Shown here piece by piece: positions 56,051-64,000 of a stretch of DNA of 64,000 nucleotides. The translations under genes were made by a program, and so were the position numbers. The notes beneath the pieces are model-generated. The model searched no databases. It was not told where the DNA came from and saw only the letters and a program-made list of their open reading frames with translations. The stretch is from Helicostylum pulchrum (Eukaryota > Mucoromycota > Mucoromycetes > Mucorales > Mucoraceae). The first letter of the stretch is position 1; every line of letters begins with the position of its first letter. The stretch is from assembly GCA_025677825.1 (NCBI GenBank), contig JAIXMO010000006.1, positions 558,001 through 622,000 on the forward strand, in the 5' to 3' direction.

Positions 56051-57182
56051 ACAATATACAACCCGGGATAGTCCTCTTATAGTAACAACATCATCCCAAT
56101 CTTCTTTTTTTTTTAGTAACTGTAACCGACAGTTCTTGTAAAGTATTATATTAACTAATAGCTAATAATGGGGAAAGCTATGTCCCTCACCCCTTTTTTT
56201 TTAAAAAAATTCATTATAGTTTTTTTATTCTTTTTTTTTTTCATTTAATAATAATAAAACATATTGACAATTTGCAATTGTAGCGAAATACAGTAGATGT
56301 ATATTGAAATGATAAACTTTGGGTCAATGTTTCACAAAACCTAAAATAACCACAACACTCATCACATTGTTTTTATCACCGTAAATGTTCTAACCCTCAG
56401 AGGTCCCTTCTTATTATAAAGTTGCGTTTCACAACCTTTTAAAGAAACCGCGGTAAAATGTATGTACCGCGGCGTTCTGTACATAACTAAGCCTTTTATT
56501 GCATAACATAAAGAACCTTATATTACAGCTATTGCGTACACCTCTTCTTTTCTCGTTGAAAATAAAAGCTAACTGTCAAGAGAGATATTTTGTATAGCCC
56601 ACTTAGTGAGTGTCTTGTTATCGATAACACATATAAGCGATATTATAAAGCTCTCTTTGCAAATATGAAATGTTCTCATTGCATAAGCTTTATATTATCA
56701 AGACAACGAAACCGCGTTTTATGAAGAATAGCTGTATATACAAAGTATCGCGTATTTTTAGATGTGCATACATTATAGAAAATAGTACCATCAAATTTTA
56801 TTACTACTCCTTACTTATAAGAGTAGATGCGGCACCTTATCTGATCAATTTCGAAACCGTTCAATTTATTGAAATGATAATTTTAAAAGTGCCTACTTGA
56901 GAATATTAAGACGTGGCCCGTGCCCCATTTATCAAATAAACGTGGTAAGAGAACAGTTTCTCAATTTATCTAAAAATAAAAATAAAAAGTCATCACCTAA
57001 TAATAGTTTGACAAAATGCAAATAAAGAAAATACATATGAGACTCAAATACAATGATTTTTATTAATACTTTGTGTGGTTTTAAAAAAAAACAAACCAAG
57101 TAGATAACTCCTATACGCTATTTATCAAGTAAAAATCACATATAGATATTTAGTTTTAAAGGGAAATAGTCTAGATGACATT
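56051..57182. other. convergent intergenic region
   Basis: Between converging 3' ends. A CCGCGG-containing pair (ACCGCGGTAAAATGTATGTA then CCGCGGCG, about 56448-56473) stands out slightly. A 76-codon plus ORF at 56670-56900 has no family features. No RNA gene recognised. Confidence 0.4.
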
Positions 57183-57824
57183 TTAGGGTTCCTCTGCGTC
57201 TAAATCTGCTTTTGCTTCTTTTTCTGCTTCTGCTTCTTTTTCGGTTTCTCCTTCTTCTTTTTCTTCTCCTTCTGAAACCTCTGTTACCTTCTTAGCATCT
57301 TTGGCTTTAGTCTCAGCAGCAGATACTTTGTTGTTGGCGGTTGCTCGTCCACCTGGGGCGGTGTATCCGACAATAGGCCGGCCACCAACATTAGTGGAAT
57401 CGGCCTTGGGAGCCTCAGACTTAGGAACCTCAACCTTACCAGCATTTACCTTACCAGCGTCAACATTAGGAGCAACATTTGGAGCAGCAGAAACATTGGG
57501 AGAAGCAACAACATTGGGAGAAGCAGCATGGTCGGTAGCGCCGCCAACAGTAGTAGCACCGGGAGCAATAGTATTTTGAATACCAGGAGCAGCAGGAGAA
57601 GCATTCGTCTTTTCTACAACATCAAGAACTGTACGAATAAGGTAGTCAAAAGCAACTTGTACAGCGGGATTATTCTTGATCTGTTGAATCTTCAAATCTG
57701 TTAAACTAGGACCAGCAGGACCAACAGGACCAGCAGGGGCGTCTCTACGAGAAATGGGAGATGCTTGAGCAAGAGTAGCCAAACAAGTAGCGATGGCGGC
57801 AAGGGTATATACTTTGATTTGCAT
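57183..57824 (-). CDS. secreted Ala/Pro/Val/Glu-rich low-complexity protein
   Basis: A single exon of 213 codons. Residues 1-21 are a clear signal peptide (VYTLAAIATCLATLAQAS), and a dibasic Kex2-type site (ISRR before DAP) follows at about 24-28, so a propeptide is probably removed. A helical segment LIRTVLDVVEKTNASP near 62-77 contains an N-glycosylation site. The middle is built of imperfect Pro-Asn-Val-Ala repeats (SPNVVASPNVSAAPNVAPNV), and the C-terminus of about 35 residues is almost all Glu, Lys and Ala. I recognise no domain. It may be a secreted or wall-associated structural protein. A TATATAAGG element lies about 65-72 bases upstream of the ATG. Confidence 0.75.
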   Translation of the reverse strand: MQIKVYTLAAIATCLATLAQASPISRRDAPAGPVGPAGPSLTDLKIQQIKNNPAVQVAFDYLIRTVLDVVEKTNASPAAPGIQNTIAPGATTVGGATDHAASPNVVASPNVSAAPNVAPNVDAGKVNAGKVEVPKSEAPKADSTNVGGRPIVGYTAPGGRATANNKVSAAETKAKDAKKVTEVSEGEEKEEGETEKEAEAEKEAKADLDAEEP

Positions 57825-57886
57825 ACTGGTTTTAAGAAGACAAATGGAAGATAATAAAGAAAAAAAAGCAATGAAAAAGAGAGAGG

Positions 57887-57896
57887 CCCTTATATA
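57887..57896 (-). promoter_or_regulatory. TATA box of the secreted-protein gene
   Basis: On the minus strand TATATAAGGG lies 63-72 bases upstream of the ATG at 57824, at a usual distance for a short fungal leader. Confidence 0.55.
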
Positions 57897-58780
57897 TTCC
57901 TTTAACTTTCAAATATGCAAGCGCTGTCGAATTTTAAAGGAACAAAAAAAAAAAAAATTGGCGTATACGCACCCCCTCGTTGATCTACATGGATTAGATC
58001 AAGCCGAAAACCAACTAAGACAGCACGCGTAAAGGATAGGCTCTTAAAGTATACTAGTTGATTGTCATTGCACATAGGGTTGAAAACAGGGATAGAGACT
58101 AGTGTATGCCTCGACTTGTTTTTTTTTCTTTCTATCTCCACGAAGAAAAAGACTGGGGTTCTAGAATTAGGGTGTCTTTTTTTCAGAATGTAATTAAACT
58201 ATTAATATCACACAACATATTTTATTAGCACATCACCCTTTCAATGCGTGTACCTGGTAAAAATAAAATGTAGTAGTGATAACTGTTGCCAGTATTAAAA
58301 TCGAAATATTGTATACACGTTTATTTCATTTGCATATCATCCAATAACTATTATTAGGCAATAATCAATTTAAACAATGAAAAATATTGAAGAAGAGTCT
58401 GTTTTTATTATAAAATTGGATATATAGTAGAAATACACGATTTTTATTTGTTTGGTCGTGTCTGTAAAAAGGTGCTGCTGCGTATTTCAATAAAATATTT
58501 TTGGGATAAAGAAATTAAATAGACTAGATTATAATTATTGTTTGCTATTTATACATTAGATAATCACAGTGGATAAGCTATAACGTAATCTCTACTCGAA
58601 CACCCAGCTTCAACAACCTCTTGGTATGACTACTAAAATAAATGCCTTTTAAAAAGATCAAAAGAACCGGACTTTCAAAGGGGCCGGAACTTTTTTCGAG
58701 GGCAGGTGTTTTGAAGCGTTGAATAACTACAAGCGATCAAGTATGCAAACCAGATTTCTTTCTTTTTCATCTCGCGAATA
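57897..58780. other. divergent intergenic region upstream of RACK1
   Basis: AT-rich sequence between the secreted-protein gene and RACK1. A short minus ORF near 57902-58141 has no family features. The last 80 bases, with the CT-rich TTTCTTTCTTTTTCATCTCGC, are probably the RACK1 leader. No RNA gene recognised. Confidence 0.4.
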
Positions 58781-59997
58781 ATGGATACTCTTACCTTGCG
58801 CGGTACTCTCGAAGGTAATATATAGAAACGATCCCTTTACAGAAAAAAAAGGATAGATGAATAAACGGATGGATGGATTATTAACGATTATATTTTTTTT
58901 CTCTTAAAAGGTCATGGCAACTGGGGTAAGATAATAAAAAAAAATATTAAGAGAATTTAGAGTAAAACAAAATCGAATTGAGATGTCTAAACAATGGTTT
59001 CTATACACTATAGTCACTGCCATTGCTACCACCTCTGAAGCTCCTGATATGGTTCTTTCTGCCTCTCGTGATAAGACCATCATCGTCTGGAACCTTACCA
59101 GGTAAGATAAATCGATTTGCAGTAATTGTATAAATGTATGTAGTTTAGGCAAAGTAATATTGACAATATAAAAATTATTGTAGAGATGAGATGAACTATG
59201 GTGTTCCCCGTAAGTCTCTCGTTGGTCACTCTCACTTTGTTGAGGATATTGCCATCTCTTCCGATGGTCAATTTGCTCTTTCCGCTTCTTGGGATCACAC
59301 TCTCCGTCTTTGGGATTTGAACAACGGTACTACCACTCGTCGTTTCGTTGGTCACACTAACGATGTTTTGTCTGTCTCTTTCTCTGCTGACAACCGTCAA
59401 ATCGTTTCCGGTTCTCGTGATAAGTCTATCAAGCTCTGGAACACCCTCGGTGAGTGTAAGTATAACATTACCGATGATGGTCACTCCGAGTGGGTTTCTT
59501 GTGTTCGTTTCTCTCCTAACCCTGCTAACCCTCTCATCGTTTCCGGTGGTTGGGATAAGCTCGTCAAGGTTTGGGATCTTGCCAAGATGAAGCTCCGTAC
59601 CAACTTCATTGGTCACAACGGTTATGTCAACACTGTTACTATCTCCCCCGATGGTTCTCTCTGTGCTTCCGCTGGTAAGGACGGTGTTGTCATGCTCTGG
59701 GATCTTAATGATGCCAAGCACCTCTACTCTCTTGAAGCTGGATCTCTCGTCCACGCTCTTACTTTCTCCCCTAACCGTTACTGGCTCTGTGCTGCTACCT
59801 CCACTGGTATCAAGATCTGGGATCTCGAGTCCAAGTCCATTGTTGATGAGCTCCGTCCTGAATTCGCTCAATTGGGTAAGAGAAAGAACCCTGACCCCGA
59901 TTGTTTGTCTGTCTGTTGGTCTGCCGATGGTGCCACTCTCTTCTCTGGTTACTCTGATAACATCATTCGTGTCTGGCAAGTCACCCGTACTCTTTAA
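58781..59997 (+). CDS. CPC2: RACK1/Asc1/Cpc2, 40S-bound WD-repeat scaffold
   Basis: Four exons (58781-58814, 58911-58925, 59014-59101, 59184-59997) give 316 residues, the standard RACK1 length. Seven WD repeats follow each other from the N-terminus: [33 protein letters not shown], then [15 protein letters not shown]...[26 protein letters not shown]...[25 protein letters not shown]...[11 protein letters not shown] and so on to [13 protein letters not shown]1 binds the 40S head near the mRNA exit and links signalling to translation. Exon 2 is only 15 nt (GTCATGGCAACTGGG), required to supply GHGNWV. The codons are strongly C-biased, as in highly expressed genes; this makes a long but meaningless antisense frame (59095-59979). 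No box C/D snoRNA was recognised in the three introns. Confidence 0.98.
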
Positions 59998-60271
59998 ATT
60001 CGCCTTTCTTTAAAGATTTAATTTTTTGTTTTTTAAATATCTAAATAAATAAGAGAAAAAGAAAAAAGAGTATTTTTTCTACATACGTAATACTACTGTA
60101 TATTTTAAATATGTCCATTTTTCTTTTGCATTATCAACTTTGTGTATGTATGTTGCAACCGTCACAATTATAGATATAAATTCGTTTAATTGAACTACTG
60201 ATTGTATAATCTTTCCGTATCTTTTGTTTTTTCCCCCTCTCTCAACCCCTTTTTTTTTCTTTTTCGGTGAT

Positions 60272-61093
60272 ATGGATTTTCCATCTTCATTTACGTCTAG
60301 CGCAACAAGTAGTTGGTTACTGTATATCCTCACTGATTCTGCTTTACCAACAGGTGGTTTTGTTGCGTCGTCTGGTTTAGAAGCTACATATCAAGCTGGT
60401 CTTGTTGATAATAAATCATTACCTGATTTCGTTACTTCTTCAGCGCATAATTATGCCTCTAATACCAACTGCTTTGTCAGGGCAGGATATGAAGCTCCCG
60501 ATCAAGAAGATCCGTTGCAATATTTAATAGATTCAGATGAAACTTGTGATGCTGTAATGGCTGCTAATGTCGTTGCCAGAAGAGCTTCACTAGCTCAAGG
60601 TATTGCCATGTTGACACTTTATTTAAAGTGTTTTACCACCAATGAAGATATGGATCAGGAACAGAGTAAGAAGAATATAGAAATTGTAAAAAAATGGAAA
60701 GGTCTTATTCGAGGTGAGAAGGTGGATGGACATTTTGCTGTTTGTTATGGGTTGATATGTCGGTATCTCAATGTTGATCTAGGTAAGCACGTCATTTTGT
60801 TTTTTTTGCAATTGTAATAATCATTTTGTATTAAAATATGATGAAAAACAGAGAACACACTTCATTTATGGTTATATCTTTTTACGCGTACTATATTTTC
60901 TTCTGGCGTTAGATTAAATGTAGTTGGTCCTTATGAAGCTCAAAAATTGTTATTAGAGTCGAGAAAGTCAATTGAAGTGATCATTGAACGTACAAAAGAT
61001 ATGACAATTGATGATTGCTGTCAAACTAACCCATTGCTTGATGTTTGTCAAGGAATGCACGATCGACTTTATTCTCGATTATTTAACAGTTAA
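60272..61093 (+). CDS. urease accessory protein UreF
   Basis: Two exons (60272-60782, 60852-61093) give 250 residues. UreF signatures: LLYILTDSALPTGGFVASSG near residues 16-35 followed by LEATYQAG, the HFAVCYGLICRYLNVDLENT block, LYLFTRTIFSSGVRLNVVGP, and the C-terminal end with SRLFNS. UreF is an all-helical chaperone that, with UreD and UreG, delivers nickel to apo-urease in the cytosol, so the organism should have a nickel urease. It lies 274 bases downstream of RACK1 on the same strand, with its own promoter region, and its stop is 77 bases from the converging HIS1. Confidence 0.93.
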
Positions 61094-61170
61094 TCTATTT
61101 TTTATTTTATTTTCTAGCAGTAAAATATCAATAATCATAATAATAATAAACTCCCCCTCCTCCTTTTTCT

Positions 61171-62217
61171 CTAAACTCTGCAGTTTGTAAATGCCATAAC
61201 CATAATATCAGTGGCACCAGCTTCGGATAAACGATCCATAATATCTCCCTTTTGCTTCTTTTCAATCATGGAAGAAACTGCAACCCATCCTTCATGAGAA
61301 TCTAAAGAAGAAACAGTAGGAGCTTGACGACCAGGTGTAATTTGAGTGGCAACAGCCAAGTTGGCACGCTCAATGTTATAAGTACATAATACATACTTGC
61401 TAGCGGTAATTACACCACGAATACGAGATGTAATCTTATCAATTAAATCTTGATGCTTAGAATGCTTATTAGACAACAAAACGGATTGTGTTTCTAATAA
61501 AGTATGGATATCATGAAGACCTGCTGCACGCATTGTTTCACCGGATTCTTATATTATATGTGTCGTGTTAGTATATGCCTTTTTTATATATATATAGCTC
61601 TCTCATAATTATATCTGTAAACTTACCGACAAGATCAACTAAAAAAAAAAAATACACAAATCAGTACACACTTAGAAACCCCCCCCCCCCCTCTCTGTAA
61701 CATAATACTTACTAATACCGTCAGCAAGACCTAAAGCACAAGCAGCTTCAACAGAACCAGAGACATAGTTGATAGTAGTTTTGGTACCAGCAGCCTTATC
61801 AATAGGTTCAAAGACAGTGTTAGCAAATGCATCAAAACTAGTAACGATACGCTTTCCGGCTAAACTTTCAATAGACTTGTATTCACCCTTCACGGGTACT
61901 TGAACACATAAACGACATTTACCAAAACCAAGTTCCATAATCTCAGTGACCTTATCTTGCACCTCGTTCTCAACAATCATGTCTTGACCAGAGATACCTA
62001 AATCAACATTACCCTCAGCAACATACTTGGGAATATCAGCAGCAGGTAAAAAGATGAGTGCAACGGGCAAGTTGGTACTCAATGCAATGTCTTGACGCGA
62101 ACGACGGTTGAAGTGAATGTCAGAACCTGATAAAAGTGAAATACATTGCTCATAAAGACGTCCCTTCTTGGGTACAGCAAATAAAAGTCTATTGTCGAGA
62201 TCTTTAACGAAATCCAT
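61171..62217 (-). CDS. HIS1: ATP phosphoribosyltransferase, histidine biosynthesis step 1
   Basis: Three exons (62217-61713, 61638-61627, 61547-61171) give 297 residues, exactly the length of yeast His1. N-terminal catalytic domain: RLLFAVPKKGRLYEQCISLL, the FLPAADIPKYVAEGNVDLGI stretch with the phosphoribosyl-binding region, and YVSGSVEAACALGLADGI. The C-terminal ACT-like HisG_C domain (VTASK... ending in AGATDIMVMAFTNCRV) confers histidine feedback. The enzyme joins ATP and PRPP to N1-(5-phospho-D-ribosyl)-ATP in the cytosol. Exon 2 is only 12 nt (TTGATCTTGTCG) and supplies IDLVE in the family GLADGIIDLVESGETM context, which makes this reading secure. Longer ORFs upstream of 62217 lack family similarity, so the ATG at 62217 is the start. 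Confidence 0.96.
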
Positions 62218-62505
62218 TATTGTTGTTGTGAATAGAAACAAAAAGGTAAAATTTTTGTTTAGGGCTTTTTTTTTCTTGGGAAGATTGATAAGAAGGGTCA
62301 CTTTAAACTCAGTGTATGGCTCCATTTTAATTGATCCAAAACCTCCCCCTTGAATGAGAAAGACATCAAGCCTAACGCTGTAATAAATAACAGTATACAT
62401 ACAAGAAGTTATATGAAGTAACAACAGTAAAAAAGAAGCATGTTTTTTAAGCTTATTTACGGAAAAGACTAGACTGTTTCTAAAGCAGCAGAAAAACTGA
62501 AAATG

Positions 62506-62567
62506 CAGCAGCGGCTCTATTTTCAGGGTGGCCGAAATTTGGAAGAAACTCACCCTTATATTGAACA
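62506..62567 (+). repeat. 61-bp dispersed repeat, copy 2 (HIS1 upstream)
   Basis: CAGCAGCGGCTCTATTTTCA then GGGTGGCCGAAATTTGGAAG and CACCCTTATATTGAACA align across the full length with the minus strand of 12788-12848. It lies about 290-350 bases upstream of the HIS1 ATG. The CAGGGTGGCC start resembles ends of Tc1/mariner-type elements, but no TA target duplication or partner end was identified. Confidence 0.75.
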
Positions 62568-63107
62568 TACCCCCCTATATCAAACAGTGATAAAATACCA
62601 CCTAGCGTTTTTATTTATTTAATCAATAAAATAAAAGTTTTGAGTATAAAAATTACATCATGATATAATGAAAAAATACAGATATATATTTTATACTAAT
62701 AACTAGTCTATCTGGTAAAAAGGGTTACAAATACAACTGTGGAATGGATTCTTGTATAATTCTTTTGACCACTTCTTGTGAACTCTTTATTTCAAAAGTT
62801 CCATTTCAAGAAAAAAAAAAAAGCACAAATTCAAAATTTTATAGTTTCGAAGCATAAATATTATGCAAATGTATTAAGATAAATTATTTTTTTTAAAAAA
62901 AAAATCAATGCATTCTTCTTCTCTTCATCGGTGTCGATGAAGAGGGAGGAGGGGGGGAGAGCGACGTCTAAGATTGTAGTCTGGGGGAGGGACGGGGACG
63001 TTTCGTCCTCCGTGTCGAGCCCAAAAGGCCCCCGCATTTTGAGCTGTGCCAAAATGGATTAAAAAACGAATCCTACAAATATATTAGGCATCAAATTACA
63101 ACATAAA

Positions 63108-63338
63108 ATGGCCGTTTTGCATATATTTACTTTGAGCGACGACTTCCATGAACATGCAGAACACCCTCTATACCGAGCTCTTCTAAAGATCGGTATAGAG
63201 TGTGCCGCGTTTGACCATGAGGTTAAACCGACGTGGAGTAGATGGTTCGAGCAGTTGATATCTGAGAAAGAAGTACTCTTATGCAAAGCAGTTGCTTTGA
63301 AGCGTAAAGAAATCAAAAATACTAAAAAAAAAAGGTAA
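63108..63338 (+). CDS. unidentified 76-codon ORF, possible remnant
   Basis: The frame starts at an ATG and encodes a protein-like sequence (MAVLHIFTLSDDFHEHAEHP, later PTWSRWFEQLISEKEVLLCK) that ends in Lys-rich homopolymer codons. I recognise no family. A 10-bp inverted repeat (CTCTATACCG at 63166-63175 and CGGTATAGAG at 63191-63200) lies within it. It may be the last piece of a degraded gene. Confidence 0.3.
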   Translation: MAVLHIFTLSDDFHEHAEHPLYRALLKIGIECAAFDHEVKPTWSRWFEQLISEKEVLLCKAVALKRKEIKNTKKKR

Positions 63339-63912
63339 TAAAAGAATATAAGATATAAGCTCGTTTAAAAGATGAACATGTAAGATACTTACTGGTATAC
63401 ATTGTTAATAGGTAAAAAATAAAAAAGAGAAAGAAAATGATTTTAATCTAAAAAAAAAATAGAATAAATAGTAGTTTGAGGGTCACTTTTTACGTAGATG
63501 TTGTTACAACTTTTTTTAAAAATATACCGTTTCAACTTGTTTCAAGCAAGAAGCTAAAAAAAAAACAAGTTGTGGCATTCTTGCTTAACTTTTTATTTGT
63601 TCATCTTTTTTTTTTTTTCGGATGATTCAATCTTCTTTAAACTATGTATCTTTATTTAGAATATCATTGCGCTATTGATGATAAAATTTTAAAGTGACAA
63701 GAAAAGGGGTATGACAACTTTTTTAATGTTTTGCAGGTGGTTGACAAAAATGTCGTAGCGTTTTTTCTTGTATGCCACAAGTGTAGAAACAATCAAAATG
63801 ATGAAATAGATTACATGAGTAGAAGTGACCTCCCATTTTATCAGCCCAAAATGTATTCATTTGTCATTTTTTTAGAGTAGATAAATCATTTTTATTCCTC
63901 CTTTCCTTTACA

Positions 63913-64000
63913 ATGCGTACCACGTAAGTATTTTTTTTACATGTATACTTTTTAAAAGAGCTTATATACTCATTTATTATTCTGCATTTTTTTAGAGCTG
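63913..64000 (+). CDS. 5' end of a gene running off the window
   Basis: An 11-nt first exon, ATG CGT ACC AC, is followed by a perfect donor GTAAGT, a 72-nt intron ending in a T-rich acceptor TTTTTTTAG, and the first five bases of exon 2 (AGCTG), giving M-R-T-T-A. A CT-rich leader TTCCTCCTTTCCTTTACA directly precedes the ATG, typical of highly expressed genes such as ribosomal proteins, but five residues do not identify it. Confidence 0.6.

Larger units (their letters stand above)
62218..63912. other. intergenic region with repeat copy and weak ORFs
   Basis: Holds the HIS1 promoter, copy 2 of the 61-bp repeat (62506-62567), a locally GC-rich 110-bp patch (62938-63048) within a minus ORF of 63 codons (62861-63052), and a plus ORF at 63108-63338. 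The rest is AT-rich with T runs. No RNA gene recognised. Confidence 0.45.

Noticed and set aside
58815..59183. Possible box C/D snoRNA in the RACK1 introns, as in yeast ASC1
   Set aside because: I looked for paired TGATGA and CTGA boxes with a guide stretch in all three introns and found no convincing pair.
59095..59979. 294-codon open frame on the minus strand through the RACK1 gene
   Set aside because: Shadow of the strongly biased codons of RACK1; the plus strand is unmistakably a seven-repeat WD protein of the exact expected length.
62306..62568. Upstream extension of the HIS1 open frame (about 117 extra codons)
   Set aside because: The extension is not HIS1-like, includes the dispersed repeat, and the ATG at 62217 gives exactly the family length.

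Overview
This is a nuclear segment of a filamentous fungus, most likely an early-diverging one of the Mucoromycota/Mucorales type. The support is AT-rich intergenic DNA full of A and T homopolymers, many short introns (about 50-100 nt) with GT-AG borders, a nucleus-encoded complex I subunit, a urease accessory gene, and protein families such as the FLILHELTA mitochondrial family, a Gfd2-type protein and a degenerate F-box gene. There are no operons. Exons were joined by hand from reading frame, splice sites and family motifs, and the exon sums were checked for frame.

Layout. 0-6.7 kb: two tandem secreted DPBB/barwin-like genes, an ERT1/AcuK-type Zn2Cys6 regulator with a long polyglutamine tract (minus) and a mitochondrial SLC25 carrier (minus). 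6.7-13.5 kb: gene-poor and repeat-rich, with a C2H2-finger fragment, an F-box pseudogene carrying a nonsense codon and several frameshifts, a 44-bp direct repeat on either side of them, and an imperfect foldback (long inverted repeat) element. 13.5-22 kb: fibrillarin, a secreted GH37 trehalase, a FLILHELTA mitochondrial protein, a possible Mediator tail subunit and an Erf2-like DHHC palmitoyltransferase containing an apparent GC-AG intron. 22-25 kb: gene-poor.

25-41 kb is the densest part: an ARID/RFX-like/C2H2 chromatin subunit (RSC9/ARID2 type), an SH3 plus Ras-association protein, a Ser/Thr-rich single-pass surface protein, a Lys/Glu-rich tail-anchored protein, tRNA-Arg(UCU), an unidentified five-exon gene, the ribosome-assembly GTPase NOG2, complex I subunit NDUFA2/B8 and cytosolic methionyl-tRNA synthetase. 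41-46.8 kb: 4.7 kb without genes, then a four-finger C2H2 regulator with a clear TATA box. 48.9-56 kb: a Gfd2/YDR514C-like protein, an M1 zinc aminopeptidase and a two-pass membrane protein with an apparent one-base frameshift. 57-62.2 kb: a secreted Ala/Pro/Glu-rich protein, RACK1, UreF and HIS1. The last 1.8 kb hold weak ORFs and the first exons of a gene running off the edge.

Functional themes are ribosome production and translation (fibrillarin, NOG2, RACK1, MetRS, tRNA-Arg), carbon reserve use (trehalase, an ERT1-like gluconeogenesis regulator), mitochondria, and signalling or cell polarity. I found no CRISPR array, prophage, biosynthetic cluster or other clearly novel system. The best candidates for something undescribed are the foldback element with its relatives at 11.7-12.9 kb, a 61-bp repeat shared with the HIS1 upstream region, and the unusual splicing (12-, 15-, 21- and 22-nt exons, a GC donor, a frame-neutral intron).
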